Positions 24,451-40,300 of a DNA stretch of 64,000 nt are shown here, in pieces. Position numbers and translations under genes: made by a program. How positions within the stretch are numbered: position 1 is the stretch's first letter; the number at the start of each line of letters is the position of its first letter. A model generated the notes under the pieces. It was not told where the DNA came from and ran no database searches. It worked only from the letters and a program-made list of their open reading frames with translations. The stretch comes from Glossina fuscipes (taxonomy: Eukaryota > Arthropoda > Insecta > Diptera > Glossinidae), in NCBI RefSeq assembly GCF_014805625.2, contig NW_023998423.1, forward strand, positions 15,274,737 to 15,338,736, in the 5' to 3' direction.

Positions 24451-27400
24451 TAATCTTAAAGATTTTCATATTCATATTGTGCAGTAGATATGTATACATT
24501 TTATATGTGCATGTGTGTGTGTGTGTGTGTATGTACTGTATCTATTTCAAAATACGCGATACCACAAGAAATCTTATGATCATAGAAAACTGAAACCGGT
24601 TTAACCAGAAGTCAAGCAAGTAACCAACCCACGGATTTAATACTTTTGCCAGCCAACAGGTCTCTCACACAATAATTGTATTCAAAGTTTTTAGCACCAC
24701 TTGAATGCGCAAACGCGCGCAGCTAACAGCTCTACCTTATGAATGAATAAATGAATGAGAAGCTTTTTCTTTTTCTTTTTTTTTTTTTTTTCCTTACATC
24801 GTTTCTACGCTAAATATTAGTTATCGCATACAAACTTGGGGTTTATGATAACAATGAATAATGTACAAAATATATACACATATACTGTATTCAACTAATA
24901 ACGTCATCATCATCATCATAATCATCATAACCATCATCATCATCATCATCATCGTCATCATCATTAACGTTGGCGTCGTCGGTAAAATAAAGACGAAACG
25001 AGAGAGATCAAGTTTTTACTGTTGTTTTGTATTTTCTATGTGACTTTTTGCCCCAATCCGGATTCAATTTAAATCGAATTTATAGGCACAAAGCATAACA
25101 AACACACACACACACACACAGCCATGCATACATAAAACACAGTATCCACGGTATCCATAGTGTATATATAAGTATATATATATATACATATATATATATA
25201 TGTATATGTTTATTGTTCCAGTGTTCATGTATACATCTATATACATATAGTATGTATAGACCTGTTGAATGTTTTCTTTCATTGTAACGAAAACAAACAC
25301 GCACCTGGCGCAAATAGAAAAACTATACTTATACCACTAAGTCATCTACATACCTATCTTTATACATATCGCAGATATCGACCGATCATTCACTTACTAA
25401 GCCATGAATATATTGAAAATTTGTTCCTTATACCATTCATACATACATGGTCTTTGGAAAAGTGTTGGATTTTTGCGCAACAACAACAACAATAACAAAC
25501 AAACAAAAAACAATAGTAACAATAACAACGAATGAATAAGCGAAACATTGTGCATATGTTACTTAAGAAAATTAATGTTTTGTCTATGATCAAAGAACCC
25601 AATAATTACTGTATTTTTTTCTTTGGCGACGTAAGGCCATAAAAAATTCACTTTTACCCTAAAGGCCTTCTTCTATAAACTTTTACTTATTATTTTCATT
25701 ATTATTAATTTGTTTTTATCCCTTTTACTTGCTTCCATCATCCTTAGTCTAATCAATTTCAAGTTTTTTTTTTTTTTAATGCATATGTCGGTTTTGTGAT
25801 GAAACTGCAAGCTCTTATGTACCGAGTTTTTGTCGTTAATTATCTTTTCCTCCTACTTGGCCTGTTTGTTGTTTGTATTTTAAGTCTCAATCTTTTTTCA
25901 TTGTTTAAGTCACTCATTTTTGATATTTTATCAAAAGCTAGCAATTAAACAATCAGTTTTTTCTGTTTTTTTTTTAATTTTTTTTCTCTCTCTTCATTTT
26001 GGTGTTACAGACTAATGGCGTCAGTATGTTCATAAGTTTATTTACTGTTTACTAACTGTTTTATGTATGATTTTACAATTATAAGTGATTGCGTGCTACT
26101 ACATTATAGGCCTTGCAGCTGATTGCATGCATATGGTAAAATTTCATTTAACAGCTTATTTTATATATTAATTGTTTAACAAAATGATTTCTGCGGTATT
26201 TCGACTTCTTTATAAAAAGAAAAAAAAACGAAAACGAATATGAAAACAAAAACATAACGTGCCACTTCAAAATCGGTTTCAGTCTCTGCTTAATGACGAA
26301 GCAAAACCGCACCTTACATTTCGATACTGTTTTCGATTGATAGAGAAGTCTTTGTTGGTATTCAATGACTGACGCAATACCGTTTTGTAAAGTAACAAAA
26401 TGCCGGCTTACTCCAATAAATAAATATTCAACAGCTGTACTAAGTAGGTCATAAGCTTACGAAATTATAAACGACAACAATATTCTTTGAAAAAGAGACG
26501 GAAATGTCCATCATATAGTATATACAATGAGTAAGCTAAATACGTTACCTAAGCGAGCGTAATATGCTACGTAAACGTAGTCACTTCTGTACATTCAAAC
26601 CTCATAGTATGCATACAAGATATAACGCTCCCTTCCACTCGTCAAGCAATGGTCAGGTGATAGCTTTCAGCGACGCATGTAATTTAATTAACCACCAAGT
26701 CACCTAAGTATCCTTTCGCTAACGTAATCTGCCGCATAAGCGCAGATATCTTGTTGCATATGTATTGCATTATATGTACCCATCCATGTAAATAGTCCAT
26801 GGGCGATAATTTTTTCACCAGTTCACGGATAGCCAATTAAGTTAATAAAGTATCCTTACGTAGCCATTTAGTTATACAACCGCCCTGTAACGTATATACA
26901 TCCGTACTAACATCCAGAAGGTGTCTAACGAGCGATAATTTTTTACTATCGCTTGCAAAATTAGATAAATCGAATTAAGTCTTTTTCAGTGCAGTGCAGC
27001 AGAGAGCTAACGAACGATTACTTCTCACTAATGCCTACAAAACTAGATAAGCCAAACAAGTCTCATTAGCCAGGCATAAGGCAAGCGAAAGCATGTGTCC
27101 ACGCAGTGTTCCAATACTTATTCTCTGTTAAACTAACGCCGGGAATTTGAATAAAGGTGTGTGGTTGGTTTTTCCACAGATTTACAGGCGTGTTCTGAGC
27201 AACATCACAAGGGCATAATAAGTCGCAAAGCATTCTGTTTCCTGAGCCGTTTGCAGAACTTTGCAAACTTTTTTTAAAATAAAACTGACATCGGAGCCTT
27301 TTCTTTTCACTACTCCTTCGGAATGCCAAAATCGATGTATAAGCAAAACAACATTTTGTCGTATAACTAATGACCGATCGAAACGCCATAATATGTCTTT

Positions 27401-30400
27401 TAGAAGTAAAAGAAGTTGTTTCGAAACTTTAACAACCTATTTGAGAAGAAATTGATTGACTGATTATTTCATCTAAAAATTCAGAAGCCTGACCTAATAA
27501 TATTGAAATATATCTCCCCTGCTAAAATAATGAATTTTTATTCAACTAATTTGGTAAAACCTTTATCTCCACTCTCGATGATTCCAAGGAGGTCTTGTCG
27601 TATAACAAATAAAAAGATTTAACAAGCTTGAACTTAGCCTGAGTAGACTCAAATCTTCGAAAAGACGTTGTCTTGAAATCGATGTCAACATCGATTGGAA
27701 TAAGTTGAAAGAGATTCGTCGAACTTTTTTGTTTGGAATCTTTACAGCTCCCGATATCAAGTTGATTTGATCGTAATTTGAAGATGTAACTCGACAGCTA
27801 TTTTAAGGTCGAGAGTTTTTTTATTCAATAGTAAAGAAAAAGCTTTAAGCCTATTTCCCATTGCAGGCAGTAGATAATCCAACGACAATCATCGAGTTTA
27901 CTCGATATTGACAGCTACAAGCCTTTAAACGAGGTAATCCTTTCATAGGTCTTCATCATCTTTCCTCATTCTGTATGACGATAGTAAACAAGCTGTTATT
28001 GTATGTGCCCTGTCGGGGATAACGAGCAACGTAATAAGACTTCAACCTTTTATCTTCTTAACACTTGACGCATATTACACCAAGAACATAGTGCAGTGGC
28101 AATGAATGATACAGGACGTATCATTCCTCATTTTACACTACATAGTAAGAAAAGACGTTTGGAAAATACCGAGAAAAATTAATTTTAAACTTTCAAAGAG
28201 GCCTAATATACATTATTGAAGAAGCCAATGTCTGATACAAGAAAAGAAGATAGGTTTCCAATAAGCGAATTGATCAGCCAAAAAAGAAGAGAAACTATTC
28301 ACGTTGCTACTCTTTGACGGGCTTTCAATCAAAAAAAAAATCCCCTTTCCGAACGTGTTGTTTGAACTAACAACTAAGCCTAGTATTGAAGCTTTAACTT
28401 TCAGTTATATCTAACTGACTTGCTAAGATACTTCCCTTTTTCACAGATCATTAATTGAAAACGTGAATGATAATAAAAGCAAGTAAAGTATATTAAAAGG
28501 CAGGATGTACGATAAAGTTTTATTAAAATTTTGTATTATTTTCATAATTGATATCGTTTCCAATTACGTGGTAATAAGCGAACTTTAACTTAACTTTATG
28601 GGTAACCATAATCATTGCACTTAAACGTTGATTTGATTGGAAAAGCCAAGAAAGCCTAGTTTCCTAGAACGGAACTAAATTCATTTTTTACTTATAGAAT
28701 CATAAATAGAAAGATTGTTGTTGGCAAACTGAAAAATCAATTCTTCTTATTTATGTTGTTTTTTGTTTTTTTTTTTTTTTTTGTTCTCCGCTACTGCTCC
28801 CTTTGCGAATACGTTTGCATTATTGCTGTTGTTATTGTTGTTGGTATTGACTTGTTGCTTGAAAGCACTGATTCATTCACAAACGCCAATAGTTCCCATA
28901 CAGGGATAAACATGTACAAAAAAAAAAAAAAAAAACTTACAACATGTGTCTGTTTATGTAAGCAAAAAACACGAAAGACAGAGAAAAAAAAAAAAAAGAA
29001 AAAGCAGACGGAAAAGGTTTTAATTGAAGAAGGCCTTAACGCAAAAACCGGCTTACAAGGCGGCCAGTAACATTTGGTCGTTAATGTATATTGCAATGTT
29101 CGTATAAGAGGCTAAGCATAAGCAAGAAAGCGTCGTCTATGTGCGTCTGAATCGTTATATCTCTAGTGCAAGTGTATGCGAATTTGTGCGACTATGTGCA
29201 TATGTATATGTACATATATGTAGAACATTCGGTTTGCAAAGAGTTGAAAGTGTGCACCTGCTCGAGTTTAGTTTAGCCATTGGTTGACGTGGTTTCTTTT
29301 TTCCTTTTTTTTTTTTTTATTTGCTGTAGTAGTTGCTGCTGCTACCTTTTCTACTAAAACGCGTTCATTGATGTTTTCGTGCGTTTTTTTTTTTTCTTAC
29401 TTCTTTTCTTTTCTTTTCTTGTTTTTTTTTTTTTCCTTTTCTTTTATGCTCCTCTGCTTCTGCCTGATTTTTTAGCACCTTAGTATTTTGCTTAGCAGAA
29501 AAAAAAAAAAAAAGGGAAGAGCAAACAAGCTTACACGAGCCCGTGCATTGACGCAAAAGAACAACAGGCAGGCAAGTAACTTTATGAACGAAATGACTAA
29601 AGGTTGCAGTGATTTTTTGATATCAATTTTTTGTTTTACCCCGATTTTTTTTTTTTTCAACTTCCTTTAATTTCCTTTATTTTTCGCTTTCCTATATACT
29701 TATCTCGCTAACACATACTCGTACTTGCTGTGTACTTGATACTTGTAATACTTTAAGTTTTGAGTTTAAATGTTGTTACCTCAGTTAGTTAGACTTATAT
29801 TCCTGTTGTTGCTTTGTCTTATACTGGATTAATATAAACTTGATGATAATATTGACGTCGACAAAGATGTTCGTCATTGATTGCTTCCTGTGCAGCTAAC
29901 GTCTGCAATGGCCGTTAAAAGTATCATTAGCGCTTAAGTTTTGAGCGCCTACAAGGCACACATATATATAGTCAATATAATGCCACTAGTGCTATTCTTT
30001 CGTTATCATAAACTTTATCTGTCCTTGCGTTTACTTAGTCTACAGTAGTTTACTTGACAGTACTATTAGAAAACTAATCAACAATTGCAACAACGCTAAC
30101 AACAACAGCAATAGCAATAAAAACAAAAAAAAAAAAAAAAACAGAACACAAATTGCTTACTATACACAATGACACATTGGCTGTGTTGTGTGCAACACTC
30201 TAGCCGTCAAATGATGATTAAAGTAACAAATGTTATTCTGGTAGGCTCTCATTTAAGAGACTATAAAGAGCTGCACAATACCCATACACATGTACATATG
30301 CGTTCATCCCCGGGAAGTTATAAATTAATTATTTGTATACTTGCATTTTCAGTTAAACCTGTTTCGAAAAGGTTTTCATGTCTTTGCCTACACGAGTGGT

Positions 30401-33400
30401 GTACGGAAGCTCGAAATTTCACTTCAATTTGATTTTATTAAAAAACGCTGACTTAATTATAGCTAACATAAAGAGTCATCTAAGCGTTGAAACCAATGCT
30501 TGAAAACTATAAAAAATAATTATATATCGTTGTAATTAGAAGAAGGAACAGAAAATCCGGTAAAGATAACGTTACGTCATATTTATCCATCTTTTAAGCT
30601 TTACTTTAAGTATATTCAATTTATCGATGCATTAGCTGCTTGCGAGTGCATTACTCTTTAAAGTTTATACAGTCCCCGATAAGAGTGGTATTCTGGTACA
30701 ATCCTGGATGGTTTTGGTGGGTAAGACGTTTTTACGAAAAAAAAAAAAAAAATACGTATATAAAAAAGCCTTTATATGTAACCATCTCGCTCGACAAAAG
30801 CAAGAAATCAATAACCAGATAAGTCGCTTACCCAGTCACTTCGTCAGTCTACACATGTCTTACTTTCGAAAAGCCTTAGATAATAAGATAGAAAATCCTT
30901 TTTATTCTAAAACCCGACTCATTTTTTCCGCCATGTATGAGGAAAAGGGAGGCAATTTGTGGAGGGACAGGTTTATAGCTGTCGATATCAAGTAAACTCT
31001 TTAACTGTCGCTTATCCGAGTCCCTATGGCGAGTGATGAGTTTACAACTGCCTTTGTAGCATGCATTCTTCTCCCATTATCGAATGACAAATCTTTCAAA
31101 TTGCGACCGAGGCTACTCGATATCGGTAGCTATAAACCGGCTACTGAAGTCGAAGACTATGTTTATTTGCTAGGGAAATACAACAGCAATAAAGCCAACC
31201 CATCTTTTGTGAAATCTTTTTATTACGGTAATAAAGATATTTAACAAACCTTCTACGCGAGCCATCCGTTGGCCTAAAGTCTACGCTTCGAATGAAATTG
31301 TGCTAGTAAATTAATTAGTAAACACTAGAACGAAGCGGATATCATAGAATATTACGTGGCCTAAAGGTCACGTTATGATGCGACATTAAGTCAATGTTTT
31401 TATAAAAACCATGAAAAATGCTCAGTTGATTATCTACAAACTGCACTGATTATCAAAGACTTCACACTAGAATGGCTTCCTCATATTTATATATGTGCAC
31501 AGTACGTGATGTGTGCACTTTATGCATAAGGTTCCAAAAAGAAATGCCTTCGAGTTAAATAATTGAACTTTTTCACTTTACTGTGGATCTACTGGCCGCA
31601 GGATGTATAACCGTATCATGTTATCAATTAAAAGTATTTGAAATACTCATCAAAATATCATAAGTTTAATTTAATTTTGATGCGAAAGGTTTTACAAAAA
31701 GTATACAAAAAATAAATTAAAAGTTTTTCAATCAAATCATTTCATAGCATTGTTCTTGTAGAATGCGGTTTTATTCGCCCTCGAAGGTTGAGATTTTCTC
31801 GTACGCTCATGGTTGGATTAGGTAACGTAAAAAGGTTGGATTAGATAACGTAAAAAGTAGGTTCTTAGGTTATTGAAGCGATGTGAATGGCTGTGTATGC
31901 CTTCGAATGGCCAAAATTAAGACCATTTTCCTCAACACCCGAAGATTCGTAAAAAGCTGAAGTCATCTTAAAACGAACAAAGTTCATGTATACTAACCTC
32001 GATCTGAAATTAGGCATAAATACTTTTTAGAGTCAGCATAAAGTTAAAGTCAAAGGGGAGGAGACCCTTATGTCAATTATTTCTTTTATGCAATTACGTC
32101 TTATTTGTTTAGTTGACTTGCTAAGACTATTATTATTTATTTTTTTTTTTTTGTATTGAAGTCTTGCAAGGCATAAGTAAGATAGGGCTTTCGAATTTCG
32201 AAGAATTATTCAGTTTAAACGGAACGACCTTTTCTTACAAACACGATTTGTAATCTACAACAGTTACGGCACGGAATACATTAGGTTCATGTGGATGTGC
32301 GCAACGCTCAGAAGGACTTGATTTTATTATATCGATCAATTCGGAATCACGTTCTGAGAACTTTTTAATCTTCTTGCATTCTTGTGTTCAACGCACAGGC
32401 TTCAATTTGTGAGATATTTTGATGATATTTGTTACGCCGATGCATTTTTGGTCAAGGATAAACGCCGTTGAAAGTGGTCCGAACAGAATTACTTTCTCGA
32501 CCACTTGCATGGTTCTCATATATAATATTTATTTGAAAAGTTGTTATATTAAGCGCTGTATTAAGGGAAGTGGGGTAGAGTATTTAATGGCGAGCCGTAG
32601 CACCAATAATGCTTTTATTTCTTTTTTTACACGTAACCGCATTAAAGATGGGCAAGGCATAGCCATTCAATGGCTAGACTGCTTCGTCTAATACAAGTTT
32701 TCGTTTATTATGACGCAATACCAAAGATTATAATTCGTTTCCGTCTAAGACTATATATAGTTCTTGGAGGTCCGTATATCGGAGGGAGCTCAAAACGTGA
32801 ACTCACGTAGCCTAAATTTTAATTATTCTTCGTTTGGTTTACCGTAAAATAATAAAAATTGGATATAATTTCCCTATGAAGACTTATTTTTTATTGCAAG
32901 CGAGAAGTCAAAAGGTCGACCCGTCCAAAACACATTGTTCCCATTGCAAATCAAATTAGGCCCAATGGCTATTACCCAACAATTTGTAACGACAAACTTG
33001 GAAAATTCACAAACAGTAAGCCAAACACAAAGATGCACAGACAGACATTATTAGACAGACAAACGGACAGACAAGCTGAAGTCGACCCTGAAAATGTTTC
33101 TAAATCAATAAGTAATAATAGGTGGATAGGATAGATGGATAGGTGAATAGGTGGTGGTAATAAAAGGTGCATCAATTTTAAATCGTTGTGGGTAATACAT
33201 ACATCCGCATAAACCTAATGTCCACTGTGCCATAAGTGATGAACGGTATAAATAACAGCTTAAAAGTAGTGGGATAATGAACGCTTATAAGAAGTAAAAA
33301 AATTGGAGAAATATAATATTTATTTAGTCTTTGGCATGTTCCGGCAAAAACCGAAATTTGACGCGACCCACTTTTTTTCGACCAAAGAAAAGAAACTATT

Positions 33401-33911
33401 AAGTAATAAAAACAAGTAAACATTGGTGTATCATATTTATGAGAAAGACTTAACAACACCGTGCATACTAAATTTCACTAAATTCCGTTCTCTGCGGCTC
33501 AAATTAGCAAAGTCTTCGATTAGGCATTGTTCGCGATTGATTGGAATCAATTTTCTGTGCTCGGTAAGCAATCTAGATACATTATCGTGTGTGCAGGTAA
33601 AGGAAAGCTGCTTCATTATTCACATGCTCTGACGTTTGTAAAATTCGAAAGCAATTATAAAAAGTTTTTCTTTTTTTTTTGGAAATAATTTTATTCCATA
33701 AATACATTCTCTCTGCGCTATTGCTTCCGTCTTTTCGTCTCTTCCTCTTTCTTTTTATGTATTACTTACACCTGGAAATCTCATAAAATTGCAACAGACA
33801 AGCGGTAACCATCTGTAATAAGTATTTGAAAAAATCATCGTCATTCCTATCAAATCATTAGATAAAGAAAAATTACAGAAAAATGGTGAGAAAACTCCGC
33901 ATACATATAGT

Positions 33912-33955
<44 letters not shown>

Positions 33956-36900
33956 TGTTTAGAAATCATAGCAATTTAGGCTAATAGACCGCATTCAGAA
34001 GAACAAAAACCGTTCAATTAATGACTAAAGAAAAGAAAAGAAAAAAAAAAAACAAAAACAAATTGGAAGAGTAATGCGTTGAATTCCATAACGACATATA
34101 TTTTGGAATTTTTTTTTTTTTATTTTTTTTTTTTTAACAAATTACTATTGAATATGAGCATGCAAAGCAGTCATTTTGTTATTGTAATCACAACCTCAGT
34201 TTAAGGCTTAATGCAACTAATGAAACACTGCGCATATACATACAAATAAATGATGCTTTTCTTTCACCTTTTACTTTATTAAATGTACATTCAATACATA
34301 ATGAGTTTATGGCATTTTCTTACCGCAATTACTCTGAAAACCGCATTAAAAAAAAAAAAAAAAAAAAAAAGGAAATATGTATGCATGATGAGCTTTTATG
34401 AACTTATTAAGTGCGTGTTTGCACCCGTGTGCGGATGTTAAACGAAACTTTATAAATGGTATGTGAAAGTGAAGAAATTTTACTTAAAAAAGAAAAAAAA
34501 CAAAAATGTTTTTAAGAAAAAAAAATTTTTTTTTTTTTTGTTTGATATGTAAGAAGAGTGAGTGGAATAAACAGCAAACACAGGAAACATTGTTACAAAG
34601 CTGAATACAAATCAAAAAAAAAAAAAAAAGAAATATTACGAGCAGTAAAAAAATTTCTATTTAAAAAAACAAGTAAGGTAAACACCTCGTGTACCGATTG
34701 CAAATCAAGAAATTGGCTGACATAAAGACGGACTTGATTAGATGAAAGCAGAATGTTCCGTTAATAAACACAGAAATGAACACTATCTAAGTTACCTAAG
34801 TATCATACGTCCGTGAGTTATAAGATAATTAGAAAAATTTCACTTACAAAGTCCACAAAGCCCACCAAAATCCATCTATGTATCAAGTCTTAAACTTCTT
34901 TTTATCTCAACTTATTTAGTGATAGCATTTCCAGTACGAAATCAACTTAGAGTCATACACTAGCAAGCGGGAATATGAATGTTTCCTGGGATCTCTGATA
35001 AGTTTTGGAGAAGACGGATATCTTGTTTACGCGATGTTCGAGTAATTCTTTGGAAAAAGAATACACTCTATACACACCTATTAATGTATGTGTAAGTATG
35101 TAATTCAAATTTCATTACGATATCTTTTTGAAAATCTTGAAACGGAATCGCGGACGGAACCAACTAATAATGTTGTTCGGAGATTATCTGTATAGATTCT
35201 TATCCTTTCATTACGATAATGAAACCCTAGTCCAATGTTCTATCGGCCCATCTCCAAAAGGCAGACCAGCTATAAGAAGACAAAAGCTCTCAGACATAAA
35301 AGTTATATACCAGTTTCAGCATCAGTTTTCTCTTGATTGGGGATGAGATCAACGTAGTAACATTATAAACGCATGTATGGAGGAAAAAGAGAAGATTTAA
35401 GACAGGACTAGCAACCTCTACTCTACGCTTAAGGGGGAACGCCTTGATATATTTTTTAGAAACAACATTTCCTCTCCATTGGTTTAACAGACACTTTGAA
35501 CTTTGTACAATATATTAAGAAAACTTTGTTCATTCGTTTAGCTCCATGCTCCATGGTTGCTGTACTTTGTTTCTTCCCATAATGAGTAGATAGGAGTAGC
35601 AAAATAGGCAAAGGATCGCGGCTAACCGCTTAGGGGTTGCAGATTCAAATCTCAAGTGCGATAAAGTTTTCGGCATTCCTTAAATCCAGTGTATAGACAA
35701 TCCAAAAGGAAATAAATGAATGGATACAAAGTTTCCATAAATTTTGGGGACAACCCCTGTTATCTACATTAGTGTGGTCTTGCACTTAAACCCAGCCAAT
35801 AGGATTTAATGAGCTTGATCTTTCGCTCTCCGGTTGATGAAGGTCGATGAAGCAGTGACACCTTTCAATTGGATGCGCACCCATTAGAGTGCGGCCAATG
35901 CTTATCTTCTCTTCTTTCCTCACCTCTTTTTGAGCAATACTGTGTGTAGGGGCAGCCCCCAAGTGCTTGGTTGTATTAAAAAAGTTAAAAAAGTGCGATT
36001 AAGCAAAAATAGAATGGCAAAGAATGTCGATTCCAGCTAATGTTTCAGCTATTATTTGATTGCTAGCTAAATTCTAGGTAACGATTTATATTAGGCTAAA
36101 ACTATACAAACTTGAGGTGTATAAAAAAACTCTGTAAGTGTAAGAAAAGAGCACAGACCAACTTTTATAATTTGCTCTCTATATAACACCCATTCTAACC
36201 TTGAACACCCTTCTGTTCCGCTGCTGCTGTGATAGTTAATTGATTGATTGTTAAATAATAAAACTTGTTAAATCTGAATATAAAAACTTGGCACCATTAA
36301 TGATTACTTAGCGAAAAAAAAAATATATATATTTATATATATGTATATATATAGATGAACTTAATGCTTAAAGTAACAACACCTGGAATAATATCTTAAT
36401 AATACTTGAGACAAACTAATAAGCATTAACTAATACTAAGCTCATAATTTGTTTTGCTTGATCCCTTAAGCAATCGCTTACGTTATAAATGCCATTATGA
36501 TCGTTTACCTGTTTCCATAAATGAATGAACGAACACATGCTTTGAATTACACATGAACGCATACACTTTACCACAGTTACTCAAGCAAAGAAAGTATAAA
36601 TTGCTTTATACCAAAATTCTTGAGCAAAACTACTCAAGGGTGACACTTGGCAAAGTTATAACTTTAAACTGTGTTTTAATTACTGATGACAAAAAAAAAA
36701 AAAAGTAAATAAAAATAAAAACAAGAACTAGAAAGTTTTTCATGTTACATATGCAAATGAAATTGTCTTTAAGTTTGTGTTCAATTCGTTTTTTTATTAA
36801 AATTTTTTACTTTTTTTTTTTTTTTTTTTTTTTGTTATTTTGTAAAGTTTTTATAAAAACAAAAGCAAAAAAAAATGCTGTACCAACCTAAATATTACAC

Positions 36901-37302
36901 CATCTATCGTTTGGTGATTTTTAGTTTGCACAACTTCTAACTGTAACTAATATTTATACAAACGTAGTTTACATATACGTGTATATGGATATTTAAGCAC
37001 ATCATGCTATATCTATATATGTGTTGTGCATGCGTAAGTAGTGTTAAATGTTTTACTGTCAACGCCTTTAACCAGAATCCAAAATATATATGCACACATA
37101 TTTATATATAAATATATATATGTATATACATATATATAAAGCATGAACATAGATATATGTTGCATAAATTGTTGCAAAAAAAAAAAAAAAAAAAAAAATC
37201 TTTTTACTGTTGTTGATTTTTATTTTAATTTTTTTAACTGGTTGCAGGCTCTCCTTTACAAATGTATATGTATATATATATATAGATATATATATGCGCG
37301 CT

Positions 37303-37337
<35 letters not shown>

Positions 37338-40300
37338 TTGAATACTCATAAACAGGAAAAGTCACTTTGTTGGGGAAAATATTCATAAAATTATGCTTGT
37401 ATATGCATATACACACATGCATATATGCATATGTATTTGTATAAGCATATCTTCTTCGCCTTCTTCAATGTAGCTTGCATAAAGTTACACACATTAATAT
37501 ACACATGAATCTATATATGTTTGTGTATTCATGTTAAATTTTTATTATTATTACTTTTGTTGTTGTCGTCGTTGTTCGCTGATGTTGTTTCTCAATGTTT
37601 TTTTTTTTTTTTTTTTTTGGGCAAGTAGCCACATAAACGAAAAAGGAATCTTTGGTGAAAGAGGAAAAAACACAAAAAAAAAAAGGAGAAAACAGTTGTA
37701 TACGACTAAGCACGCATCTGCTATATCCAAGGATGAAGGAATCTTGTGTTCAATTATAAATACTGCTATTATTATCCAGCATAAGTAACGTAAATATTAT
37801 GTTGTAAAAAATGTATAAGATAAACTTAAGTAAACTATTATATCATATCAATAAAGGTAGGCGTATCGTTATTCGTATTTCGTAAAAAAAACTTCTTCTT
37901 TACTATCTTTTAATGATCTCTTTAAAATATTTCATTTCATATTTTTATTTTTATTTTTGTTTTTTTTTCGCATTTTTCTTTAATCTTATGTTATTGCGCT
38001 CGTGCCCGGAAAGCAGACTTATGGCAGTCGCCTTAAAGTAATTTTCCATCTAAGTGCTCCTCTTAAGTCTCCAAACACAAACACACATAAAAACTCCTTA
38101 CAGAACCTCTCATTTGTATTTTTATTACAAACATATAAACAAGCTAAGTATACCTCCATCCTTCGTTGATGAGTACAAACCAAAAAAAAATAAAAATAAA
38201 AAAAAAAAAAGGAAAGAAAAAAAGCAGAAAAAAAACCAGAACAATTTAGTAAATGTGTAAATTTTTTATATCTCTTTTTTTTTATAGCGGAAGTGATTTT
38301 GCAAAAGTTTTAAGCTTTTAGCTTGAGTTGTTTATATTCGGAGAGAAAAGTGTTTTTTTTTTCCCACCATTCATTCATTCAAAAGGTAGATTAAATTTGT
38401 CATTAAGTCATTCCGTTGCTCATAATATGGTATATTACGCACCTTATGTTATAAGATTACTACGCGTTGTAATAAATGTTCAACAAACAAAAAAAAAAAA
38501 AAAACAAAAAAAAAAAATGAAACACGATAATCATAATAAAAGAAAGCAATAAAGATATTATTATGGAATTAAACCGAATCTTATGATGCCTATCCTTACA
38601 ATATCTTGAGGAATTTGAGAAGCAACAAATTTAATTTTTCGCAATTCATCTGTGACTCTCACACATAGTGAAGTCAACCGATCACAAATTTGGCCTAATT
38701 CTTAATATGCTTTTCATAAGCTGCCTCCCATTGGCTTGAAGGAGGATGAAAATGACGAAAAAATTAGACAAAGTGTTATCATGCGAATAGAGTGTTTGTC
38801 TCATCATATTATACTTGAATTTTTGGTCAAAAGTTATCATAAAAAGACAACAAAGTAATCGCTGCATCCCTTACTCGAAACATAATAATTACAATGCTAT
38901 GAATGAACCGAAAAGGTTCGTTCACCTTTCTAGACACGTTCGAGTAAGGTTTTCTTTATTTTGTTAAGTTATAGTTTATACACAAACACATTTTAGCCAT
39001 AAATTCTGGATGAATAATGTTAGTGGAGAGTAAATTTTACAAAAAAAAAAAAAAATAAATAAATAAAAAAAATTCAAAATATTAGAAAAAATATCTTTGT
39101 TATTGTGTAAGCTCTGCATAATACTTGGGTCAGCTCTGTCCTGAAGTGATATGCACAATCCCTCAATGCTTCGCTATCTTAAAATTTTATTCAATAGGGT
39201 CTTCGCCGTCCAAGATACGCGTTTTCTTTCCGACCCTAAGCCTATGAAGCTCCCAGTAGTAAAATTCGTTAGAGAATCAAAAAAAATTAATTTTGTATAT
39301 TATGACTAACTATAAATTTATAAATTTTTCTCTTCTTTGTGTTGATGAATAACTGAAGGTAAAGTAAGAAGAAAATATTTGGAAATACAATATAAAAGCT
39401 CAACATGATTCGATTAGGATCTTAAATAAAACCATTAAAAATTTGGCTTTTTTTTATCATTTCAAAATGCATTTGAAACCTAAACTATATTCAAATAGAA
39501 AAATTTGCAGCACTGGTGCATTGTTTATTATTGCATTATAATCTCAATTTTGAAAAAGTATTTTTTCTTATAACCAAAACTATTGAAACAGATTGAACAT
39601 ATTATATATATCAACATGAGACTAAAATTATCGTTCTATTATAAAATTTAAAAGCCATCACGATGGACATAGTGACTTCGTTAAAACGTTTGCAGTAGCG
39701 ACAAGAGAAAGCATCAAATTCTAAATTGACTTAAGCATCTTCGCTTGTTCCGCTGTCTGTCCCTCCGTCCACGTAATGTGCGTGGCATTCTCAGAAAAAA
39801 TTTGGAGATACCCCCACAAAGTGTCTATATTCCTGATCGCTATTACGTCTTTAGTCAAGTCCGTCTGTCCGTGCGCTTATGTCTGCTATAGACCTGAGCG
39901 CAGAAATGAAAATGTCGGCTTCAAATTTGGCATGAACATTGGAAGTTCTAGCACGTAAATTGGTTACGGAAATCGGTCAGAGAAGAAGCTTACAGTGAAA
40001 AAATAAGTGTTTTGAAAAGCAAATAAAATTTTGCTCATTACTGACAGAGACGATAAAGACTTTTACTTACATGTTCCAGTTTGCGCATTAAAAAGTAAAC
40101 AAAAAGCGCCTAATACTCTTGAATATCGAAATCATATTTTGAGTCTTCCTTTTTTGTGCAACTTTTGAGAGAAAGGTGGTGGGCACGAACGATTCGTCCG
40201 CAGCCAATTGTAATTTTCATGATTGTTCAATTTCGAAAATTTTATTATAGGCCGATCACATCAATTTAGAAAAATTGATGTAAACAAACTGTAATTCTTT

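Noticed and set aside
27066..27389. 107-codon minus-strand ORF
   Set aside because: No motif, no splice context, and an opposite-strand ORF overlaps it; not supported as a gene.
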